DNA of 21,952 nucleotides from STD1-80 sp043802745 (GTDB taxonomy: Bacteria; Patescibacteriota; Minisyncoccia; Minisyncoccales; CG1-02-41-26). The stretch spans positions 1-21,952 of the forward strand of contig JAZDKU010000033.1 in assembly GCA_043802745.1 (NCBI GenBank). Reading direction: 5' to 3'. The notes under the pieces were generated by a model. The model made no database searches. It was given only the letters and a program-made list of their open reading frames with translations, and had not been told where the DNA came from. Below are positions 7,369 to 12,735 of the stretch, piece by piece. Position 1 is the stretch's first letter, and each line of letters starts with the position of its first letter. The translations under genes and the position numbers were made by a program.

Positions 7369-7794
7369 ACAAAGCTAGCTGTGGAAAACTATTTTAGCTC
7401 GTCGGACAGTTTATAAATATTTCCAGCGCCCATAATGACTAACACATCAATATCTTTTATATTCTTCTTAGTATAGCTAGCCAGCTTGGCTTGCTCAATG
7501 TATTCCACTTCAGGGCGATTAATGGCCCTAACAAGCTTTTGGCTTGAGGTTTTCTTTTTAATGGCCTGGCTTTCCCTGCCCTTAACCGAATAAATATCTG
7601 TAACGATAACCTTGTAAATACCAGAGCCTTCTTTGGCTTGCTGGAAGGTTTTCACAAAATCATTAAATAAATAAAAAGTTCTTTGATATTGATGCGGTTG
7701 AAACACTACCCAGACACGCTTCGAACCATACTTTTCTTTTAATGCCTGGAATGTTGCTTTTATTTCAGTTGGATGATGAGCGTAATCAGACACA

Positions 7795-7826
7795 ACTCTT
7801 AATTCATGATTCCTGACTCTTAATTC
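7795..7826. repeat. Direct repeat inside murC encoding ELRV-RNH-ELRV
   Basis: ACTCTTAATTC occurs at 7795-7805 and again at 7816-7826, a 21-base period that keeps the frame. It falls between RRFQET and DYAHHP, where other MurC proteins have only a short variable linker, so it looks like a small in-frame expansion. Confidence 0.5.
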
Positions 7827-8014
7827 TGTTTCCTGAAAGCGGCGCCAGATGCCTTTGAATTCGCTTAAGGCCCCAAAAGAAGTTGCGTCGTCAATGCCCA
7901 GTTGCCTTGCCACGCTCAAAGCGGCTAAAGCATTGGAAATATTATGCTCCCCCGGCACCTGCAAAACATTTTTTAACTTCTCAACATCTTTATCTTTTAA
8001 AGAATAAAAAATAA

Positions 8015-8028
8015 CTTTGCACTTTGCA
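8015..8028. repeat. 7-bp tandem duplication causing the murC frameshift
   Basis: CTTTGCA is present twice in a row on the plus strand. Removing one copy restores a continuous MurC frame reading EKCKVIFYSLKDKD. Confidence 0.85.
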
Positions 8029-8676
8029 CTTTTCCAAAACCTTAACTATATTTTTATTATCACGATTGGCAATTACACAATTCTTGACTTGGCCAATATA
8101 TTGTAAAAAAACCTTAAATATGTGGTTAAGGTTTTGGAAAAAGTCCATGTGCTCTTCGTCAATATTTGTTAAAACTAAAATATCTGGATAATAATTTAAA
8201 AATTTAGCCTTGTAGTCATCTGCTTCTATAATTAAATACTTACTTTTACCCAAACGATTCCCTGGCTTTGTGCCGATGATAAAAGTGGGGTCAAGTTTGG
8301 CTTTAATTAAAATTTGAGCAATCATTGAAGCAGTAGTTGACTTGCCATGCATACCAGAAACAGCAATTAAAAAATAATCTTTAGCTAAATCCCCCAGAGC
8401 TTGGGCGCCAGATAAGCATTTAATTTTAAGCTTTTTGGCTTGTTGTAATTCAGGATTAGTTTTTGGCACAGCTTCTGAATAAACCACTAAATCAGCTTTA
8501 GCTGGCAAATTGCTAGCTTTATGGCCAATAAAAACCTTAATGCCCATTTGTTTAAGGCTATCAGTAATTTCTGACCGCTCTTCATCAGAGCCAGAAACAA
8601 CCCAGCCCTTTTGTTTGTAGATACAAGCAGTAGCAGAAATACCAATCCCGCCAATGCCAATAAAATGTATGCGCAT

Positions 8677-8770
8677 ATCTTAGAAATCGTTAATGAATGA
8701 AATGAATTTACGAGTTCTTAGATCCTGTTAAACGCTCCTCTCAAAAAGCGTTTAATCGGGAATTCCTTTT
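8677..8770 (+). repeat. Two-hairpin element, copy 1 (before murC)
   Basis: Matches copy 2 at 17826-17917; 35 of 41 bases agree from 8680 to 8720. On the plus strand hairpin I pairs ATCT.AGAA.TCGT.AAT with ATT.ACGA.TTCT.AGAT around a TGAAA loop, and hairpin II pairs TTAAACGCT (8728-8736) with AGCGTTTAA (8747-8755), followed by a T-rich stretch. It fills the gap between the 38-aa gene and the murC start. The favourable strand for structure (tandem G-A mismatches, a G-U pair) is opposite to the flanking genes. Confidence 0.65.
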
Positions 8771-8885
8771 AGCGTCGGTCTTTATTCCATTCCAAAATAT
8801 CTTTTATCATTTCTGCAAATATGGTAAAAGTTGAAAACACAAAAACTGGCACTATCCATATTAATTTAAATACTTCATCACTCAT
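8769..8885 (-). CDS. Small membrane protein (38 aa)
   Basis: ATG 8885 to TAA 8769. The sequence has an acidic N-terminus (SDEVFK), one hydrophobic helix about residues 7-23 (LIWIVPVFVFSTFTIFA) and a charged tail ending DRR. No family is recognised. A TATAAT box lies 25 bases upstream. The stop abuts the two-hairpin element. Real coding is plausible because of the clean membrane helix and promoter, but the length makes chance possible. Confidence 0.5.
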   Translation of the reverse strand: MSDEVFKLIWIVPVFVFSTFTIFAEMIKDILEWNKDRR

Positions 8886-8909
8886 AATTTTATATTATTT
8901 TATTTTGTT

Positions 8910-8915
8910 ATTATA
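8910..8915 (-). promoter_or_regulatory. -10 box for the 38-aa gene
   Basis: Perfect TATAAT on the minus strand, 24 bases before ATG 8885. No good -35 hexamer is seen at 16-18 bases (TGTTTT at best), so only the -10 element is supported. Confidence 0.4.
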
Positions 8916-8947
8916 TACTAAAAAACTAAAATAAAACATTAAAAAAC

Positions 8948-8976
8948 TTAACAAATATATTTTTTCGTGCTAATCT
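8948..8976 (+). promoter_or_regulatory. Promoter for the 56-aa charged protein
   Basis: TTAACA (8948-8953), 17-base spacer ending in TGC, then TAATCT (8971-8976): a moderate -35, weak -10 and an extended -10 TGn. Divergent from the 38-aa gene promoter. Confidence 0.45.
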
Positions 8977-9019
8977 TATTGGTAGCGAACTAACTTACAA
9001 CTCAAAAAAGGAGGATGCT

Positions 9020-9190
9020 GTGCTTACCAGCATAGAACCGCAGCTTCTTGACAAAAAAGAGGAAGAACATCGCAAAGCCAACCTCGCCTTCGAAAAGGAA
9101 GACGAGGAAGAAATTCTTGCCTATTTAAAAGAAGGGGCAAGAAAAAAACTGGTGGTGCTCGCACAGAGCAAAAAACCAGTAAAAAAATAA
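9020..9190 (+). CDS. Small highly charged protein (56 aa), GTG start
   Basis: AAGGAGG (9008-9014 region) is followed five bases later by GTG at 9020; the ATG at 9014 overlaps the site and is in another frame. The protein begins MLTSIEPQLLDKKEEEHRK, continues with FEKEDEEEILAYLKEGARKKL and ends QSKKPVKK. It is mostly predicted helix, with acidic centre and basic tail; no cysteines or membrane span. I recognise no family. A perfect terminator (9196-9229) follows the stop. The strong ribosome site and GC-richer codons (CTC, GCC, CTG) link it with the 95-aa gene at 10736 and the secreted protein at 5916, unlike the rest of the window. Confidence 0.7.
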   Translation: MLTSIEPQLLDKKEEEHRKANLAFEKEDEEEILAYLKEGARKKLVVLAQSKKPVKK

Positions 9191-9195
9191 AAGTC

Positions 9196-9230
9196 CTTGT
9201 TTAGAAATTTATTTTCTAAACAAGAATTTT
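9196..9230. terminator. Bidirectional intrinsic terminator
   Basis: CTTGTTTAGAAA (9196-9207) and TTTCTAAACAAG (9213-9224) form a perfect 12-bp stem with a 5-base loop, followed by AATTTTT on the plus strand. On the minus strand a T-rich tract also follows. It ends the 56-aa gene and overlaps the last codons and stop of thpR. Confidence 0.85.
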
Positions 9231-9785
9231 TAGTTTGCTAGCTAACGGAAATGATTGTAAAATTTTATACTCTGGGCCGGTTCTGTGCAAGACGCTTTCC
9301 ATTAGCTCAATAGAGTTAACTGAAAAATTTCTTTCAAAGTCTTGGTTAATACTTGGCCTTTCGTCTATCTCAATACGCCTAAAAGCCCACTCTTTAATGC
9401 GAGCCAAGGTAATATGGCCTTTGCTGGTAGTGAGCCAAATTAACCGCGGGGCCTTTTCATTGTCGTAGCAAATTCTTTCTGTTTTTATCTCAAATGTTTT
9501 TTGGTCTTGAGTCATTTTTTCTGTGTCGTCAATAATTTTTGGAATTTGACTCTCCCCCGCCCGCAACGTTTCGCCAGCGAGTCCTGGCTCGCGTAGCGAT
9601 GCGGACGGGCCTACTTCGCCAATAAATTTTAAAGTTATATGCAAGTTCTCCATGGCCACCCACTTAAAAACCTTAGCTTGGCTATACTCCTCCCCAAGCT
9701 CTTTATCTATATTTTTTTGTATCTCAAAAATCTCTCTTTTTAGATCCATTGGCAAATTTATCGCCACAAATAACCGCTTTGGCAT
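9216..9785 (-). CDS. thpR: RNA 2',3'-cyclic phosphodiesterase / 2'-5' RNA ligase family
   Basis: 189 residues from ATG at 9785, chosen because RLFVAINLP then lies at the N-terminus as in the family. The two HxT motifs of the 2H phosphoesterase fold are present: NLHITLKFIGE (His49, Thr51) and KGHITLARIKEW (His124, Thr126). These proteins open cyclic phosphates on RNA or ligate 2'-5' ends in vitro. Residues 59-79, right after FIGEV, are an insertion encoded by a palindrome at 9556-9610 (GPSASLRE...TLRAGES) that the family lacks. A small ATGACTT/AAGTCAT hairpin (9786-9803) abuts the start codon. The 3' end lies in a shared terminator. Confidence 0.85.
   Translation of the reverse strand: MPKRLFVAINLPMDLKREIFEIQKNIDKELGEEYSQAKVFKWVAMENLHITLKFIGEVGPSASLREPGLAGETLRAGESQIPKIIDDTEKMTQDQKTFEIKTERICYDNEKAPRLIWLTTSKGHITLARIKEWAFRRIEIDERPSINQDFERNFSVNSIELMESVLHRTGPEYKILQSFPLASKLKILV
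9556..9610. repeat. In-frame palindromic element, copy B (in thpR)
   Basis: Outer arms CCCGCCCGCA (9556-9565) and TGCGGACGGG (9600-9609) pair with one mismatch; an inner GCGAG/CTCGC hairpin sits in the middle. Its flanks match the element in the glycogen synthase gene (15021-15059) nearly base for base; this copy has 15 more bases in the centre, which keeps the frame. Encoded peptide: GPSASLREPGLAGETLRAG. Confidence 0.85.
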
Positions 9786-9887
9786 ATGACTTAGCAAAGT
9801 CATGCTTGGCATAACCTTTAAATAATTTTAGCTTTCTTTTTTCCTAAAAATCAATAGGTTGGGTTATGGTGGGTTAAGAGTGTTAGC

Positions 9888-10580
9888 CTAGAACTCATCA
9901 ACAAAGTATTGTTTTTCGGAAAAAAATTTTCCTTTGCCTTCAATCATTTTTATTTTATCTAAAACATCAGGAAATAGCTTGTCTAATTTTTTAATTTCAG
10001 CCAAAGTAAACCAAATGTTTTTCCCACCTTGAAATTGTTCAATAAAATCTCCCCTCAAATTCGTAGCTTTAAAAACAAAAAATATTTTATCCTCGAGCAA
10101 TTCACCTTGTTTGGAAAAATCAGTTTTATGATTTACTCCGCAAAAAGTTAATTTGCCAGTTAGTCCTGTTTCTTCTTGAAATTCTCTTTTGGCGGCATCC
10201 ACTATGGTTTCCCCTATTTTTAGCTTGCCCCCCACCCCGCCATAATAGCCAAAATATGGGTGCTTTAATCTCTGCTGAAGTAAATATTTCTTGCCATTAA
10301 CCGCAAAAATCAAAACGCCTATTTTAGCTTGTTTCTCTACTTGAGGAGTTTGAGTGTCTACATCTAAGCGATTGGCAAACTCTTTGCCGATTGGCGTTAA
10401 AAAGTATCTCTTGTTTTCTTGTTTCACCAAACCAGCCTCCACTAAGCTTTTCAAATGAAAAGTAAAGCTGTCAGTTGAAATTTTGCTTTCATTCAACTTA
10501 TTAAAACTCTCCCCTGCTTTAAAAATCAGGGATTTTAAAATCTGCGACTGAATTGAATGTAAAATAATATCTTTTTTCAT
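9888..10580 (-). CDS. Winged-helix Nudix hydrolase
   Basis: 230 residues. Residues 1-70 resemble a winged helix-turn-helix: a helix with SQILKSLIF, then DSFTFHLKSLVEAGLVKQ and a KRYFLTPIGKEF wing. Residues about 85-225 are a Nudix domain with the complete box from Gly118: GKLKIGE, then REFQEETGL (Arg132, Glu133, Glu136, Glu137). Nudix enzymes cleave nucleoside diphosphates linked to another group; the DNA-binding-like front suggests either a ligand-sensing regulator or a fusion that tethers the enzyme. Expressed from its own likely promoter (10598-10625), divergent from the 95-aa gene. The 100 bases after the stop hold no gene. Confidence 0.87.
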   Translation of the reverse strand: MKKDIILHSIQSQILKSLIFKAGESFNKLNESKISTDSFTFHLKSLVEAGLVKQENKRYFLTPIGKEFANRLDVDTQTPQVEKQAKIGVLIFAVNGKKYLLQQRLKHPYFGYYGGVGGKLKIGETIVDAAKREFQEETGLTGKLTFCGVNHKTDFSKQGELLEDKIFFVFKATNLRGDFIEQFQGGKNIWFTLAEIKKLDKLFPDVLDKIKMIEGKGKFFSEKQYFVDEF

Positions 10581-10597
10581 AACTTTTATTTTTGTTA

Positions 10598-10625
10598 ATT
10601 GTATTTCAGGCTAAAATTAAATCAA
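10598..10625 (-). promoter_or_regulatory. Promoter for the Nudix gene
   Basis: TTGATT (10625-10620), 16-base spacer, TACAAT (10603-10598) on the minus strand, 17 bases before the ATG. Confidence 0.5.
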
Positions 10626-10662
10626 GTGAAGATGGCTTAACTTACTTGAATTTTTACCAAAA

Positions 10663-10691
10663 ATGACTAGAATTGAATAAACTGGTATATG
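10663..10691 (+). promoter_or_regulatory. Possible promoter for the 95-aa gene
   Basis: ATGACT (10663-10668), 17-base spacer ending TGG, then TATATG (10686-10691). Both hexamers match at four positions, with an extended -10 TGn. Other A/T-rich choices exist nearby. Confidence 0.35.
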
Positions 10692-10735
10692 TATAGTTAT
10701 AGTGATTCTAATACTAAAAGTAGAGGAGGCACCTT

Positions 10736-11023
10736 ATGAATGCAATACTGACCCTAAAAAAAGATAAGGGTGACGAAAGAGAAACTTTCCTTCAAGAAGT
10801 TTCTCTAAACACGGAAACAAAAGAGAGCGAAAAAGCAGTAAAACTTTTGTCTGCAGAGGGGAATACTGTAGAAGTTTTCGTAAGTTTCCGTCGAGACAGC
10901 AATCAGATTACTATAAAGAAAGCTGAGGAAAAGGGTGTCTTCCAGCTCGAACTCGAAGAAAAGAGTTTAAAAGTAGTCGAGGATTTAGCTGGATGGGTTG
11001 TGGGTGTTTTTTTATTAACATAA
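10736..11023 (+). CDS. Uncharacterised 95-aa protein with strong ribosome site
   Basis: AGGAGG (10724-10729) six bases before ATG 10736 makes the start clear. The protein alternates charged and beta-prone stretches (AILTLKKDKGDE, NTVEVFVSFRRD, NQITIKKAEEKGVFQLELEEKSLKVV) and ends in a hydrophobic DLAGWVVGVFLLT segment that is short for a membrane helix. I recognise no family. Good expression signals suggest a real and perhaps abundant product. A 14-bp hairpin (11031-11073) follows the stop. Confidence 0.72.
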   Translation: MNAILTLKKDKGDERETFLQEVSLNTETKESEKAVKLLSAEGNTVEVFVSFRRDSNQITIKKAEEKGVFQLELEEKSLKVVEDLAGWVVGVFLLT

Positions 11024-11030
11024 CAAATAA

Positions 11031-11073
11031 TTTACAGAGTCGCCTTTTTCCAGTTTATTGGCGGCTCTGTAAA
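11031..11073 (+). promoter_or_regulatory. 14-bp hairpin between two genes
   Basis: TTTACAGAGTCGCC (11031-11044) pairs with GGCGGCTCTGTAAA (11060-11073) with one G-U pair. It begins 8 bases after a stop and ends 6 bases before the next ATG (11080). No T run follows on the plus strand, so it is not a classical terminator; it may be an mRNA processing/stability structure or limit read-through. Confidence 0.55.
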
Positions 11074-11079
11074 AAATTA

Positions 11080-11385
11080 ATGGAATTTCGAATTGGGAAG
11101 AGTAAAATAAAAGATAATATTGATGTGGCTATTATTAGAATAGCTGGGTATCATAAGATACCTAGTAACAGCCCGAAAAGCGAGCTTAACTTTGTTAAGC
11201 CATTAAGCTTGGCTGGGTATCCAAGATTTCATATTTACTTAAAAGAGACCGAAACCGATTATATTTTTAATTTACACCTAGACCAGAAAAGGCCCGTGCA
11301 TAAAGGTGCCAAAGCCCACCAAGCCGACTATGATAGCCAAATTATCGCAGAAGAAGCCGAACGCATCAAGCAAAAACTAAAATGA
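11080..11385 (+). CDS. Conserved-looking hypothetical protein (101 aa)
   Basis: ATG 11080 is preferred over an in-frame start at 10993, because the latter would overlap the previous gene and read through the hairpin. The protein has two parts: a beta-rich N-terminal half (FRIGKSKIKDNIDVAIIRIAGY) and a C-terminal segment FNLHLDQKRPVHKGAKAHQADYD followed by a helix EEAERIKQKLK. I have the impression of similar proteins in Parcubacteria, but no function is known to me. Its stop overlaps the start of the next gene by four bases (ATGA), indicating translational coupling with the Pol X-like protein. Confidence 0.7.
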   Translation: MEFRIGKSKIKDNIDVAIIRIAGYHKIPSNSPKSELNFVKPLSLAGYPRFHIYLKETETDYIFNLHLDQKRPVHKGAKAHQADYDSQIIAEEAERIKQKLK

Positions 11386-12047
11386 AAAACCAAGAAATTG
11401 CTAAAGCTTTAAATAAAATAGCGGACTTGCTAGAAGTTAAGGGCGAAAAGCAGGTTTTTAAAATACGGGCTTACCGCAAAGCTGCTTTAGTAGTAGAAAA
11501 CTTAAACGAAGACATTGCTTTAATTTATAAAAAAGATGGCTTAGAGAAAATTACAGGCATTGGCAAAAGCATTGCTGAAAAAATTGCCGAATATTTAAAA
11601 AAAGGCAAGATAAAATTTTTAGACGAATTAGAGCAAGAAACATCCATTCGCCAAATTATTGCCCACTTTTTTGCCAGCAAAGGTCTGGACTTGAAACAGC
11701 TAAAAGAAAATGCTAAAAAACAAGCGATAGTTTACTCCCGCTATACAAAACCAGCCAAACAGCTTATTGAGCTCTCTGGAGGGGTGCTGGAAGCTAAAAA
11801 CGCCATTGACAAGGTGGCTTCGTGGGCCAACTCAAGGGGTCTGGACTACACGATTGAAACAGTTTTCAAAAAATGGTTGGAGATAGACAGGCTAAAGCCA
11901 AAAGAGATTGTCAAAAAGCCATTTTACGAAAATTTGCCAATGATATTTTCCGAAGCCAAAAAGAAATGGTTTGTTATCAACGATAATGGCGAGTGGCTAG
12001 AGTTTGCAGATAAAGAAGATAAAATCGAATGGAGAATAGTTAAATAA
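11382..12047 (+). CDS. Pol X N-terminal-like (HhH) protein with unique C-terminal domain
   Basis: 221 residues. Residues 1-85 match the 8-kDa region that begins family X DNA polymerases and bacterial PolX: NQEIAKALNKIADLLEVKGE, FKIRAYRKAA and the helix-hairpin-helix ITGIGKSIAEKI (57-68), a DNA-binding motif. The polymerase palm and PHP domains of PolX are absent. From about residue 90 a helical region (YTKPAKQLIELSGG, IDKVASWANSRGLDYTIETVFKKWLE) is followed by a tryptophan-rich beta end (KKKWFVINDNGEWLEF). I do not recognise this second part. Likely a DNA end- or gap-binding protein, by inference. Coupled to the gene before it (ATGA overlap). Confidence 0.75.
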   Translation: MKNQEIAKALNKIADLLEVKGEKQVFKIRAYRKAALVVENLNEDIALIYKKDGLEKITGIGKSIAEKIAEYLKKGKIKFLDELEQETSIRQIIAHFFASKGLDLKQLKENAKKQAIVYSRYTKPAKQLIELSGGVLEAKNAIDKVASWANSRGLDYTIETVFKKWLEIDRLKPKEIVKKPFYENLPMIFSEAKKKWFVINDNGEWLEFADKEDKIEWRIVK

Positions 12048-12051
12048 TTTT

Positions 12052-12615
12052 ATGCTTAGCCATACAGATTTAAAAAAAGGAACTTTGTTTATTTACAATG
12101 ATATGCCCTATGAGGTTTTAGATTATTCGCTTAATTTTCAGGGCCGAGGATCTTCGACCGCTCAAGTAAAAATAAAAAACTTAATTACTGGCAATGTTTT
12201 AGCGCAAAACTTCAAAAGTGGCGATGCCCTGCAAGAAGCTGAAATTGATAAAGTTAAAATAAAATACTTGTACAATAATAAGGGCCAATATTTTTTTTGC
12301 GAGGAAAAAAATCCCGCAAAAAGATTCCCCCTAGCTCAAGAGCAAATAGGCAATGGCGTTCAATACTTAAAGGCCAATGATATTGTTGATGGGTTTTTAT
12401 TTGATGAAAAAATTATAAACGTTGAATTGCCTATAAAAGTTCAGTTAAAAGTAGTTGAGGCAGCCCCTTATTTGCGCGCTGGAAGAGCCGAGGCTGGCAC
12501 TAAAGAAGTTATTTTAGAAACTGGCGCTAAAATCCAGTCGCCTTCTTTCATCAAGGAGAATGATGTAATTGAGATTAATACAGAGACAGAAAGCTATGTA
12601 AGAAGAGTGGAGTAA
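12052..12615 (+). CDS. efp: Translation elongation factor P
   Basis: 187 residues with all three EF-P domains: the KOW-like N-terminal domain (TDLKKGTLFIYNDMPYEVLDY), the central OB domain and the C-terminal OB domain (LRAGRAEAGTKEVILETGAKIQSPSFIKENDVIEINT, ending SYVRRVE). EF-P enters stalled ribosomes and promotes peptide bonds at proline runs. The loop that reaches the peptidyl-transferase centre reads FQGRGSS, so Arg32 stands where many bacteria have the lysine that is beta-lysylated. No modification gene is seen in this window. It starts four bases after the preceding stop, so it ends a plus-strand operon. Confidence 0.93.
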   Translation: MLSHTDLKKGTLFIYNDMPYEVLDYSLNFQGRGSSTAQVKIKNLITGNVLAQNFKSGDALQEAEIDKVKIKYLYNNKGQYFFCEEKNPAKRFPLAQEQIGNGVQYLKANDIVDGFLFDEKIINVELPIKVQLKVVEAAPYLRAGRAEAGTKEVILETGAKIQSPSFIKENDVIEINTETESYVRRVE

Positions 12616-12619
12616 AGCT

Positions 12620-12735
12620 AAATGAAAAACTTAAAATGAAAAATGAAAAACCACAAGTAAAAATTAAAAAAGGAGCGAAACTTTTTAGTTTTAGATTGCC
12701 GTTTTTAGTTTTTCGTTTTTAATTTTTAATTCCCG
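12620..12735. repeat. A/T-rich quasi-palindromic convergent gene junction
   Basis: Left side: runs of AATGAAAAAC/TTAAAATGAAAAA; right side: GTTTTTAG/TTTTTCG/TTTTTAATTTTTAATTC, roughly the reverse complement. It separates convergent efp and debranching-enzyme genes and supplies the last codons (KIKNEKLKTAI) of the latter. Confidence 0.5.
12666..12690. terminator. Bidirectional terminator between efp and the debranching enzyme
   Basis: AAAAAG (12667-12672) pairs with CTTTTT (12681-12686) around an 8-base loop, with T-rich tails on both strands. The stem is short and weak, so termination efficiency is uncertain. Confidence 0.45.

Larger units (their letters stand above)
7389..8676 (-). pseudogene. 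murC: UDP-N-acetylmuramate-L-alanine ligase, frameshifted
   Basis: Two frames together make a full MurC. The first (8676-7990) has GIGGIGIS, the ATP loop SGMHGKSTT, EADDYKAKFL and LTNIDEEHMDFF, then runs into a stop after VLEKCKV. The second (down to 7389) resumes at GEHNISNALAAL and has FKGIWRRF, DYAHHPTEI, FQPHQYQRT and MGAGNIYKL. Reading frame two upstream gives KVIFYSLKDKDVEKLKNVLQVPGEHN, so no protein is lost; the break is explained by a 7-base tandem duplication at 8015-8028. MurC adds L-Ala to UDP-MurNAc in the cytoplasm and is normally essential for peptidoglycan, so this could be a true inactivation, slippage heterogeneity or an assembly error. The start lies just after a two-hairpin element (8677-8770). 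Confidence 0.85.

Noticed and set aside
10993..11079. Earlier start for the 101-aa protein
   Set aside because: It would overlap the previous gene and read through a strong hairpin in a second frame.
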